DNA of 40,171 bases from Candidatus Aegiribacteria sp. (GTDB lineage Bacteria > Fermentibacterota > Fermentibacteria > Fermentibacterales > JCC-6), in NCBI GenBank assembly GCA_030594645.1, contig JAUVEU010000019.1, positions 1 through 40,171 on the forward strand. Reading direction: 5' to 3'. Numbering within the stretch: the first letter of the stretch is position 1; the number at the start of each line of letters is the position of its first letter. Below are positions 17,133-24,915 of this stretch, one piece after another. A program made the position numbers and the translations under genes. Under the pieces are notes generated by a model that had not been told where the DNA came from, made no database searches, and was given only the letters and a program-made list of their open reading frames with translations.

Positions 17133-17878
17133 AACATTTTCTCATAGCGATCTGTTTCATGCTTTTCATTGTATCAGCATGCGGTCCATCTGATTCTGTA
17201 CTGCTCCCGGATAGAACTTTCCTCGAAGATAACGAGTGGTGCAGATATATATGGCAGGAAGGCGATGGATGGGCTTTCATTGCGTGGGCAATAGATGTTC
17301 AGGATGGCGCTGAAATACTGGCTATTCAGTCAGGTTATCTTCTTCATGAAAAACCTCTGACGGGTGAAGAGATAAAATTTCCTTTTCCCGAAAACCTCTC
17401 CAGCGCGCTTGAGAGGCGCCTCGATGCCGCAAGACTTGTAAGAGAAGCCACTGAGACGCTTGAATCTGAAGACACACTGTCTGTCTGCAACCTTCTTGAA
17501 GCAGCGATAAACACTGATCCTTCCTGGTCTGTTCCAGCCTGTAATCTGGCTCTTATTCTTCTTGAAACCGAGGGGGCTGACAGTGTTCTGACTATGCTTC
17601 AGCCATGGTCACATAAATTCGACGCAGCACTGATACAGTCAGAAATAGCATGGAATAACGGCAATCCGAATGAAGCGCTCAGGCAGCTCGAAATATGTCT
17701 TATGGCCGAATCACCACCGTTTGAAGCGCTTGCCGCAGCAGCCCTTATCTACACCGTAACAGGACATATCTATCAGGCTTCAGGCATCTGGAGAGAGATA
17801 CTCTCAAGCCATGAAGCAGACGCATCCATAAGACTTATGGCGGTTAAGTACTCAATTCTGTTTGAACAGCGACAGTAG
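17129..17878 (+). CDS. Predicted lipoprotein with TPR-like repeats, unknown function
   Basis: A 249-residue protein with a lipoprotein signal (MKHFLIAICFMLFIVSACG; lipobox VSAC, Cys18). An N-terminal globular segment (about 20-90) has no recognised family. From about residue 100 it is helical with TPR-like pairs (TLSVCNLLEAAINTDPSWSVPACNLALILL and NPNEALRQLEICLMAESPPFEALAAAALIY). TPR lipoproteins usually scaffold envelope complexes; no specific partner is indicated. The start is TTG overlapping the dusB stop as TTGA, so it is probably co-translated with dusB. It ends 11 bases from the convergent cytidine deaminase gene. Confidence 0.65.
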   Translation: MKHFLIAICFMLFIVSACGPSDSVLLPDRTFLEDNEWCRYIWQEGDGWAFIAWAIDVQDGAEILAIQSGYLLHEKPLTGEEIKFPFPENLSSALERRLDAARLVREATETLESEDTLSVCNLLEAAINTDPSWSVPACNLALILLETEGADSVLTMLQPWSHKFDAALIQSEIAWNNGNPNEALRQLEICLMAESPPFEALAAAALIYTVTGHIYQASGIWREILSSHEADASIRLMAVKYSILFEQRQ

Positions 17879-17889
17879 ATCAATTCGCT

Positions 17890-18285
17890 TTATAGTTTAT
17901 CTTTTATTAACCAGTGCTCAGGAAGAAGCTGACGCAAACTGACGGTTTTTTCCATTCCCAGAATAACCTCTGAATCCATATTTCGGGGATCAATCTGTGC
18001 CATTGTTTCTCTGCAGCGACCGCATGGCGGCAGTATTCGAGATCCGGAGACAGCAACAATATGTGTTATATGAGTTTCCCGATCTTTTAACATTTCTGCA
18101 ATTGCTGCAACCTCAGCACAGAAACCGAGGCCACAGGCAAGATCAATACAGATCCCTGTATACACTTTACCACTTACAGTCCTGATTGCAGCACCTACTC
18201 CGCCTGCAGAGAAATCGTCAGTCAACTGAAAATCTCCGCATACATCTCTTGCAGCTTCAACTAACTGTATAATGTTATTATTCAT
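17890..18285 (-). CDS. cdd: Cytidine deaminase family protein
   Basis: A 131-residue zinc deaminase of the small homotetrameric class. C56-A-E58 (in GFCAEVAAIAEM) and PPCGRCRE (C88, C91) supply the three zinc-binding cysteines and the proton-shuttling glutamate. Typical Cdd proteins convert cytidine or deoxycytidine to uridine forms in pyrimidine salvage. The sequence around GGVGAAIRTVSGKVYTGICID also resembles blasticidin-S deaminase-like members, so the exact substrate is not certain. It is a single gene whose ATG at 18285 is preceded by AAGGTTAGAG. Confidence 0.88.
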   Translation of the reverse strand: MNNNIIQLVEAARDVCGDFQLTDDFSAGGVGAAIRTVSGKVYTGICIDLACGLGFCAEVAAIAEMLKDRETHITHIVAVSGSRILPPCGRCRETMAQIDPRNMDSEVILGMEKTVSLRQLLPEHWLIKDKL

Positions 18286-18580
18286 TTCTCTAACCTTAAC
18301 CTTACTATCTTACTGTTGATACTGTATTGCCGGATATCTGTATCGATGAAAATGAACTTCCTCTGAGATGTTCCAACCATATTAAAGATACAGTTGACGG
18401 TCTTTCCTCGCAAGAACAAAAAACTATTTCTGTGGTATTATCAATGAATAATCTGAAGTCATTTTCGAAATATAAGAGCGCAAATACAAAGTATTGACAT
18501 TCATAACTAGCAGAGTAATAATGACTAACATTCGTAGACTGGTAATTTGACTTTACCTGATACCTTATTGGAGGGGGATT
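18286..18580 (+). promoter_or_regulatory. 295-base intergenic region with promoter for the VCBS protein
   Basis: TTGACA (18494-18499) is followed by 16 bases and TAATAA (18516-18521), or by 17 bases and AATAAT, a good sigma70-type promoter with a leader of about 50 bases. GGAGGGGG at 18570-18577 is a strong ribosome site for the ATG at 18581. The upstream 200 bases hold a plus-strand open frame of about 60 codons without a usable start and an antisense frame without support. No RNA structure was recognised. Confidence 0.65.
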
Positions 18581-20404
18581 ATGAAACATTTCTCTATTTT
18601 AATTGCAATACTCTGTATTGTATCCATTTCGTTCGCCACTTCGGTTACCCAGACAACCTGGTCTGGTGGTCCCGGCTACCTTGGACCGCTCAACAACTGG
18701 GATTCAGGCAAGTTCTATCAGTCCAGTAATATCAACTGGACGGGTGTACCTGGAGTCCTCAGCATCACGCGGGTATATGATTTTGAACATGTTATCTCTA
18801 CGACCTTTCAAGGTCCATCATCAGTATTCGCATCTGATGTAAATGGTGATGGTCTGATCGATGTACTCGGTACAGCCGCTGTTTCCAACAAGATCTTCTG
18901 GATGGAAAACAGAGATGCCTCAGGCAACATCTGGAACCAGCATCCGATTGATGATAATTTCGATAGCGCCAGTTCTGTTTATGCTGCGGATATCGATGGT
19001 GATGGTGATATTGATGCAATCGGCGCAGCCGGTCTTGCTCATGATATCATATGGTGGGAGAATGCCACAGGCTCCGGCCTTGGATGGATCGAGCACCTTG
19101 TTGATCTTAATTTCTACGGCGCAAACTCGGTATATGTCTCAGATGTAGACGGTGATGGCGATCTGGATATACTTGGAGCTGCAATCAACATAGACATGAT
19201 TTCCTGGTGGGAAAATCTTGATGGTTCGGGATATGAATGGGCCGAACATGTCGTAACCAATACTTTCGATGGCGCTCATTCTGTTTCTGCAGCGGATATC
19301 GATGGTGATGGTGATATGGATGTATTCGGAGCTGCACGCAACGCGCACGATATCTTCTGGTGGGAGAATCTGAACGGTTCCGGCACCAGTTGGGAACCTC
19401 ACGCTGTTAATCAGCAATTTGGCGGCGCGTCATCTGTATTTGCAGCAGATGTAAACGGTGACGGCAAAATGGATATACTCGGTGCCGCGATTTACGATGA
19501 CGATATCTTCTGGTGGGAGAATCTTGACGGTTCCGGTACAAGCTGGTACAAGCATAAGATAGATCAGGACTACAACGGAGCATCTTCAGTGTATTCGGTT
19601 GATATGGATGATGATGGTGATATGGATGTACTCGGAGCCGCACAGGGTAAGAATGATGTTTCGTGGTGGGAGAATATAAACGGTTCTGGTACAAGCTGGA
19701 CCTCACACGAAATCGACGGCAGTTTCGATGGAGCATCTTCGGTATTTCCCGCAGATTTCAATAATGATGGTATTATGGATGTTCTCGGATCATCATTCTT
19801 GTCCAGTTATGTCTCATGGTGGGGAGGGTTTGAAGCAACAGGCTTGCTTGAATCAAGTATTCTCAATACATTGGCTATTCCTATATGGGGCTGGATCGAC
19901 TGGACCTGTTCTTCAGAACCGGGAACTTCGGTTTCTTTCCAGGTCAGAGCTTCCGATGACCACACCAATATGGGTGAATGGTCAGAAGTAATAAATTCAC
20001 CTGGCAACCTTGGCGGCATACTGTACAATGGTCATCAGTATGTTCAGTATAGAGCTATTATGACAGCGGAAGATAACAGCTTAACACCTACACTTGAAGA
20101 TGTTACCATCTCATGGAATTTAGAAGGAATCAGCGAAGATGACCCGTCCGGATTCAATCTTCTGCCATTTTCTCCAAACCCTATGCAGAGCACTGTTCTG
20201 ATAGGTTATACCGTACCTGGTGAATCAATTGTACATCTATCGATTTACGATGTTTCAGGCCGGTTGGTCAATCAGTTTGAATCAGTGGATAGCCAGGATG
20301 GTTATAATCAGGTTGTTATTCCTGAACTTGATTCAGGTCTCTATTTCTGCCGGATGGTATCTGGAGACTTTGCTGAAACACAGCAGTTTGTCGTGATCCA
20401 GTAG
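18581..20404 (+). CDS. Exported seven-bladed FG-GAP/VCBS propeller with type IX-like sorting domain
   Basis: A 607-residue protein with a signal peptide (MKHFSILIAILCIVSISFAT). Residues 78-383 are six consecutive 51-residue repeats, and a shortened seventh runs to about 417, fitting a closed seven-bladed propeller. Each repeat has a calcium-loop motif of the D(V/I)DGDGDxD type followed by a WWEN strand. A beta-sandwich-like region (about 420-520) follows. The last 80 residues (FSPNPMQSTVLIGYTVPG, IYDVSGRLV, LDSGLYFCRM) are a Por/FlgD-like C-terminal domain that targets proteins to type IX secretion and the cell surface. A role in adhesion or polymer binding is a guess. It has its own promoter and a strong terminator. 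Confidence 0.88.
   Translation: MKHFSILIAILCIVSISFATSVTQTTWSGGPGYLGPLNNWDSGKFYQSSNINWTGVPGVLSITRVYDFEHVISTTFQGPSSVFASDVNGDGLIDVLGTAAVSNKIFWMENRDASGNIWNQHPIDDNFDSASSVYAADIDGDGDIDAIGAAGLAHDIIWWENATGSGLGWIEHLVDLNFYGANSVYVSDVDGDGDLDILGAAINIDMISWWENLDGSGYEWAEHVVTNTFDGAHSVSAADIDGDGDMDVFGAARNAHDIFWWENLNGSGTSWEPHAVNQQFGGASSVFAADVNGDGKMDILGAAIYDDDIFWWENLDGSGTSWYKHKIDQDYNGASSVYSVDMDDDGDMDVLGAAQGKNDVSWWENINGSGTSWTSHEIDGSFDGASSVFPADFNNDGIMDVLGSSFLSSYVSWWGGFEATGLLESSILNTLAIPIWGWIDWTCSSEPGTSVSFQVRASDDHTNMGEWSEVINSPGNLGGILYNGHQYVQYRAIMTAEDNSLTPTLEDVTISWNLEGISEDDPSGFNLLPFSPNPMQSTVLIGYTVPGESIVHLSIYDVSGRLVNQFESVDSQDGYNQVVIPELDSGLYFCRMVSGDFAETQQFVVIQ
18812..19831 (+). repeat. In-gene tandem repeat, seven units of about 153 bp
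   Basis: The propeller blades are visible in the DNA as a 153-base period, with recurrent GATGTAAACGGTGACGG-like and TGGTGGGAGAAT-like segments. Units vary moderately in sequence and the last is truncated to about 34 codons. The repeat is coding and arose by unit duplication inside the gene. Confidence 0.8.
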
Positions 20405-20436
20405 AGTATCTGTTTTCTGTTCGATTAAATAAATGT

Positions 20437-20473
20437 AAGGAAGCCAGCATGATGCTGGCTTCCTTTGTTTTGT
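20437..20473 (+). terminator. Strong bidirectional intrinsic terminator
   Basis: A perfect 12-bp stem, AAGGAAGCCAGC with GCTGGCTTCCTT, closes a 5-base loop (ATGAT), followed by TGTTTTGT. It lies 33 bases after the VCBS gene stop. On the minus strand the stem is followed by TACATTTATTTA, so it may also end transcription from the convergent methyltransferase operon. Confidence 0.85.
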
Positions 20474-20514
20474 ATTATCACTGTTCAATTATTTAACCCG
20501 CGTTTTCCCGGCAG

Positions 20515-21258
20515 TCATTCAGCTGCAGCAACTACAACTAATCGTATGGCTTCAGAATCGTACGGTATACCGGCAATGCTGCCGTAAACCTGCTGCACTG
20601 AAAATCCGGCTTCCTTAAGCATGTTCTCCATTTCTGCAGCGCTGTAGACCCAGTGAGAGAATTCCCATTTATTCTTTACCCTCTCATCTTTAATAATCAG
20701 CCATTCATTATGGATTTTTCTCCATCCGTCTTCTATTCTGTGTTTCTGAACCAACAGCATTCCGTCCTCCAGCTCATCGGTTGATATGGGGCTGAAGATC
20801 GATGCAAGAACCTCTTTACCCATAAGTTCAATTAGGAGTTTTCCACCCTGTTTAAGGGAATTTCGGATGTTATTGAGAACTTTCATATTCTCTTCATGCT
20901 TCTCAAAATACCCGAAGGAGGTGAACATGCATATGGCTAGATCAAAGCAGTCAGATCGAATGAAACTCCGCATGTCCTCAAGAACCCACTCTACTGAAAG
21001 GTCTTCCAGAGAAGCTCTTCTTCCCGCAATTTCAAGCAGGTATTCCGTCCGATCAACACCAGTAACGGTGAAACCACGCCTTGCCATTGCGATTGAGAAC
21101 CGCCCGGGACCGCAGCATAGATCAAGAACATCTCCACCTGTAATCCCTGTAAGCTCTATAAGGGAATCAGAGTCCTCCTCAGCTTTTTCCATTCTTGAAT
21201 CAGGGAACATGAAAGGGTATAACTCTCTCCAGAATTCCTCGTCCTCGAACCATTCCAT
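20515..21258 (-). CDS. Class I SAM-dependent methyltransferase
   Basis: A 247-residue Rossmann-fold methyltransferase. Motif I, DVLDLCCGPGRFSIAMARRG (43-62), binds SAM; D69 in TGVDRT follows at the end of strand 2; motif IV lies at FDLAICMFTSFGYFE. The C-terminal WVYSAAEMENMLKEAGF block is common to small-molecule methyltransferases such as UbiE/COQ5-like and MerR-associated types. The substrate is not predictable. The ATG at 21258 follows GGAGG. It is the last gene of the ddl-to-methyltransferase run, 19 bases after the preceding gene. Confidence 0.85.
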   Translation of the reverse strand: MEWFEDEEFWRELYPFMFPDSRMEKAEEDSDSLIELTGITGGDVLDLCCGPGRFSIAMARRGFTVTGVDRTEYLLEIAGRRASLEDLSVEWVLEDMRSFIRSDCFDLAICMFTSFGYFEKHEENMKVLNNIRNSLKQGGKLLIELMGKEVLASIFSPISTDELEDGMLLVQKHRIEDGWRKIHNEWLIIKDERVKNKWEFSHWVYSAAEMENMLKEAGFSVQQVYGSIAGIPYDSEAIRLVVVAAAE

Positions 21259-21277
21259 TACGTTGTCCTCCAGGATA

Positions 21278-21712
21278 TTAAGGATTGCATCGTCTGCAGA
21301 AGTTGCATATACCGGTTATTCTGCTTTCCGGGTCTCCCCACGTGAACCATGAGTCGATTATTTCAGAAGTAAGATACTGAGGATCAAGTTCTAGGAAACC
21401 ACAATGACCTACAAGAATTACAGTGGACGGATACCCGTTGTAATACCCTGACAAATCAGCTACTTCCACATAACCCGGAGCATCAGGTGCAATACACCAT
21501 AGATCGACTGAAGCGGTCTCAGGCAGGCTGTCCATTGAGATTAGGATCTGTTCCGCCATAGATCGGTTAGCGGTTGTATCTTCTCCAAGTACAAGAAGCA
21601 GACCGAATCCAGTTGGAGTGGCAAAATCATCAAGATCGGAGAAACCTCTTACAGGTATGAATTCAATTTGAATCTGAGAAATGCCAAGTAAGAAGAAGAG
21701 GAGAATAATCAT
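21278..21712 (-). CDS. Unknown small secreted protein with CxxC-like C-terminus
   Basis: I do not recognise this 144-residue protein. The N-terminus (MIILLFFLLGISQIQIEFIPV) is a signal peptide or anchor. The body alternates strands and helices (GFGLLLVLGEDTTANRSMAEQILISMDSL, STVILVGHCGFLELDP), compatible with a small alpha/beta fold such as thioredoxin-like, but no CxxC sits at the usual place. The end, GICNFCRRCNP, has three cysteines as CxxCxxC. It overlaps the NlpC/P60 lipoprotein gene by ATGA, so the two are co-translated and may act together in the envelope. Confidence 0.6.
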   Translation of the reverse strand: MIILLFFLLGISQIQIEFIPVRGFSDLDDFATPTGFGLLLVLGEDTTANRSMAEQILISMDSLPETASVDLWCIAPDAPGYVEVADLSGYYNGYPSTVILVGHCGFLELDPQYLTSEIIDSWFTWGDPESRITGICNFCRRCNP

Positions 21713-22224
21713 TTAAGATACCTTCCCGCGGATACAATCCTGTTTGCGTAGTATTCCTTGGAGAGTGATTCCCTTACAACTCCCCTGCTGCTGGATGAAT
21801 GAACAAAGAATCCGTTTCCTATAAATATTCCGACATGCGAGATACCTGATCCTGATGTATTGAAAAACAGCAGATCTCCGAACTTCAGTTCCGATGGATT
21901 AACGCTTTCTGCCGCAGCAGCCTGTTGACCGGCAGTTCTTGGTATCTCGATATCCACAGCCCTGAAAATCGACTGGGTGAAAGCCGAACAGTCTACACCT
22001 GATCTGCTGTTTCCGCCATACAGATATGGAGTACCCATCCATGAATCGATTTCATTCAACATTTCATTATCTATTGATGATCTTGGACCACTTCCGGTAG
22101 ATGATATTTCAGCCCATTCGCCGCCTGTACAATGAACTCCGTCACCACGGTAAACAGGAGTAGTTCTGCAGCCCGAAAGAATAAGAATAACAAGCAACAG
22201 GAAAACAAAGTGGTGATATTTCAT
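21709..22224 (-). CDS. NlpC/P60 family cell-wall hydrolase, lipoprotein
   Basis: A 171-residue lipoprotein with signal MKYHHFVFLLLVILILSGC (lipobox LSGC, Cys19). The NlpC/P60 domain (about 52-171) has its catalytic cysteine C79 in GVDCSAF, His130 in SHVGIF and a third polar residue at H142 in FVHSSSSRGV. These enzymes cut peptide cross-bridges of peptidoglycan, usually D-gamma-Glu-diaminopimelate bonds. Its place in a run with ddl (D-Ala-D-Ala synthesis) is consistent with envelope maintenance. It overlaps nadB by ATGA. Confidence 0.92.
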   Translation of the reverse strand: MKYHHFVFLLLVILILSGCRTTPVYRGDGVHCTGGEWAEISSTGSGPRSSIDNEMLNEIDSWMGTPYLYGGNSRSGVDCSAFTQSIFRAVDIEIPRTAGQQAAAAESVNPSELKFGDLLFFNTSGSGISHVGIFIGNGFFVHSSSSRGVVRESLSKEYYANRIVSAGRYLK

Positions 22225-23819
22225 AGCTTTATCTTGAGAATAGTGTCTCCGGGCGGCTGTTTCTGTCCGGGACAGTCAAGAGTGTAGTGGAGACCCCGAC
22301 TTTCCCTCCTTTTCAATGCTGATCTGACAATGGCCCTGCTTACCGTACAGATATTTCTCAATTCAAGAAGTTCCACGGTTGGAAGCAGAGACCAGTAATC
22401 ATCTTCTATCTCCTCTGCGAGAACATCAATTATTCTCAAGGCTCTGTTAAGTTTTCTGTCCGACCTGACAATGCTTACATAATCCCACATGACATTTCTC
22501 AGAGCGGCCCATGCATAATCGACGAGGACGTTTTCCTTTAACGGTTCAGCACGGCCGTAGGTCCAGTCTCTTGCAGAGAATTCGTCCGGTTTCAATACGG
22601 TATCAGGGATAGAGTCAGCAGCTTTTAATCCCATAACACCTGCTTCAAGCAGGCTGTTGCTGCCAAGACGATTGGCACCATGAAAACCGGTACAGGAGAC
22701 CTCTCCAATAGCTCTGAGGCCGTTCATAGCCGTACTGCCATCAGTAGATGCGTCTATTCCACCAACACAGTAATGGGCTGCGGGAACTACTGGTATTGGT
22801 TCCAGCCAGGGAATAATACCGACTGAAGTAACACCTTCAGTTACTTCCGGAAATGATTCTTCCAGCTTTTCCCGACCAAGGTGAGTGGCATCAAGAAGAA
22901 CATGATCATCTCCAAGTCGTTTCATTTCTGAGTCAATAGCTCGTGCCACAACGTCTCTTGGTGCAAGTTCCATCCTCGCAGGGTCATAGTTTTCCATGAA
23001 TCTCTGACCTTCAAGGTTAAGCAATATGGCGCCTTCACCTCTGAGAGCTTCCGTTATCAGAAAATTTCTTTTATCAGGATGAAACAGGCAGGTGGGATGA
23101 AACTGGTAAAATTCCATATTTCTAATAGGAAGACCGGCTCTGCATGCCATCGCTATACCATCTCCGGTGGCTGAATCCTGATTTGAAGTGTATCTGTAAA
23201 CCTTACCGGCCCCTCCTGTTGCTATTATGGTTTCACCCGCAAGAACTGTAGAAATTCTGCCATCATGAAGGATATGGGCGCCCAGACATCTGTCCGCACA
23301 ATTTTCAACCAGATCGGGCATCTCTCTTGAAGCTGTAAGCAGATTAACAGCAAAAGCCGGCTGCAGTATTAAGATGTTATTTCTTTCTTTGCATCTTTCA
23401 CAAAGCACTTCGCTGATCAATCTGCCTGTTCTATCTTTATGATGAAGAACACGCCTGACACTGTGTCCCCCTTCGATACCTCCTTTACCGGATCCGCCGG
23501 CTCCTTCAAGTACAGCACCCCACTGTGACAATTGTTTTACAAGACGGGGACCTGTTTCAATAATATCGATAGCTATGTCCTCATCAACGAGACCTCCACC
23601 TGCCATTATGGTATCTCTGAGATGTAGTTTGAAACTGTCATCTTCGGATACTGCTGCTGCAAGGCCACCCTGCGCAAGGTATGTGCTTCCAGTGGGAATT
23701 GGAATTTTACTCACAAGAAGAATATTAAGTTCTTCAGGAAGTGCGAGCGCGCATGTCAGTCCTGCCATTCCGGCGCCAAGTATGAGTACATCCGTTCTTA
23801 ACGTACCTGTCAATTGCAT
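22221..23819 (-). CDS. nadB: NadB, L-aspartate oxidase
   Basis: A 532-residue FAD enzyme that oxidises L-aspartate to iminoaspartate, the first step of NAD synthesis. The FAD-binding VLILGAGMAGLTCALAL (10-26), the STYLAQGGLAAAV block (44-56), the EGGHSVRRVLHHKDRTGR region with its substrate arginine, and the GFHGANRLGSNSLLEAGVMG stretch near residue 383 are all typical. Length matches NadB rather than the related succinate dehydrogenase subunit. nadA and nadC are not in the window. It starts 4 bases after lpxK. Confidence 0.95.
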   Translation of the reverse strand: MQLTGTLRTDVLILGAGMAGLTCALALPEELNILLVSKIPIPTGSTYLAQGGLAAAVSEDDSFKLHLRDTIMAGGGLVDEDIAIDIIETGPRLVKQLSQWGAVLEGAGGSGKGGIEGGHSVRRVLHHKDRTGRLISEVLCERCKERNNILILQPAFAVNLLTASREMPDLVENCADRCLGAHILHDGRISTVLAGETIIATGGAGKVYRYTSNQDSATGDGIAMACRAGLPIRNMEFYQFHPTCLFHPDKRNFLITEALRGEGAILLNLEGQRFMENYDPARMELAPRDVVARAIDSEMKRLGDDHVLLDATHLGREKLEESFPEVTEGVTSVGIIPWLEPIPVVPAAHYCVGGIDASTDGSTAMNGLRAIGEVSCTGFHGANRLGSNSLLEAGVMGLKAADSIPDTVLKPDEFSARDWTYGRAEPLKENVLVDYAWAALRNVMWDYVSIVRSDRKLNRALRIIDVLAEEIEDDYWSLLPTVELLELRNICTVSRAIVRSALKRRESRGLHYTLDCPGQKQPPGDTILKIKL

Positions 23820-23823
23820 TGTC

Positions 23824-24915
23824 CTATCTGCCTTGAAGCTCTCGAAATCTTACAATCTTTTTCTGAATATCATCAAGAAGCTCAGGTATATCTCCCTCAA
23901 CCTCAAGGTTCATGGTCTGAACCAGTATATCATCAGTATCAGCAATGCCGCTCAGTTTTACCGCATCCTTTTCCGTGGTAATCAATGCTCCCGCCCGTTT
24001 TCTGATCATCATTCCTTTCAGATGTTCTATATCTTCTGCTGAATAAACATGATGGTCAGGAAAAACAATTAGTTTCCTGATACTAAAACCGGCTTCTTCA
24101 AGAGAGTTCCGAAAGCTTTCAGGTTTACCAATTCCGCAGAATGCAATAACCGGTTCTTCAGGAATATCCGGCAGTCTCCTGCCGGATACAAACCTGACAC
24201 CCGTCGGCTGAATTCTGCTGAACTGTACAGGAGCTTTCCAGTTGTAATCTGACACTCTTCGCTTTATCCACTCAGCTGACATTCCTGCGGCAATGCGGTT
24301 TATCCATATATGATCTGCTCTTGATAAAAATAATGGAAATTCTCTTAGTGTTCCGGAAGGAAGAATTCCACCCTGGCCAAACGGGTTCGAGAAATCAAGC
24401 ACGATCAGTTCTATGTCTCTGTGCAGTTTAAGATGCTGGAATCCGTCATCAACTATGATAATATCCGGATTTTCCTCTCGAAATGCTCTTATAGAGGCTT
24501 CGGTTTTTGATCTGCCGGCATACACCCTTGCTTTTCCGAGCAGGCTTTCCGCAAGGAGCAGAACTTCATCTGTAAATTCATTCCTGACATCAGCATTGTC
24601 CAGCCTGACTCTACAGGCGGATTTCCTATCTCCGAAATTCCGCGCAATGACCGCTACAGTATAGCCCATTCCTGCGATTCTTCTTGCAAGCCATATCGTA
24701 ACAGAAGTTTTACCAGTTCCTCCAACCTCGATATTACCGACACTCAGCACGGGAATCGGTAACCTCAGCTGCCTCCTGCCGGATTCGAACCACATTCTTC
24801 TAAGTGCTGCCAGCGAACCGTATAACCATCCGAAAGGCATAAGCACCCAGCCAAGCCAGGCATAGTATCCCTCTCGAGATGCTATTTTTTTGAAAATTAT
24901 GTCAGGTCTTTTCAT
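23824..24915 (-). CDS. lpxK: LpxK, tetraacyldisaccharide 4'-kinase
   Basis: A 363-residue inner-membrane-associated kinase that phosphorylates the lipid A disaccharide at the 4' position. The N-terminal hydrophobic segment (about 17-38) is the membrane anchor. The Walker A loop GNIEVGGTGKTS (60-71) and the family motif DDGFQHLKLHRD (about 156-167) are intact. Its product feeds the next enzyme, WaaA, whose gene is directly upstream and overlaps by ATGA; lpxB, the previous step, lies before that. Confidence 0.95.
   Translation of the reverse strand: MKRPDIIFKKIASREGYYAWLGWVLMPFGWLYGSLAALRRMWFESGRRQLRLPIPVLSVGNIEVGGTGKTSVTIWLARRIAGMGYTVAVIARNFGDRKSACRVRLDNADVRNEFTDEVLLLAESLLGKARVYAGRSKTEASIRAFREENPDIIIVDDGFQHLKLHRDIELIVLDFSNPFGQGGILPSGTLREFPLFLSRADHIWINRIAAGMSAEWIKRRVSDYNWKAPVQFSRIQPTGVRFVSGRRLPDIPEEPVIAFCGIGKPESFRNSLEEAGFSIRKLIVFPDHHVYSAEDIEHLKGMMIRKRAGALITTEKDAVKLSGIADTDDILVQTMNLEVEGDIPELLDDIQKKIVRFRELQGR

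Noticed and set aside
18297-18489. Plus-strand open frame of about 60 codons before the VCBS gene
   Set aside because: It has no usable start codon or ribosome site, and no homology I recognise; it may be a decayed remnant, but nothing supports a gene.
18305-18589. Minus-strand 94-codon frame across the VCBS promoter
   Set aside because: It overlaps the strong promoter and ribosome site of the VCBS gene, its sequence has no recognisable family, and its composition is not protein-like.
18812-19831. Regular repeats that could suggest an array such as CRISPR
   Set aside because: The 153-base period, full coding capacity and Asp-rich calcium loops show propeller blades within a gene; there are no unique spacers and no cas genes.
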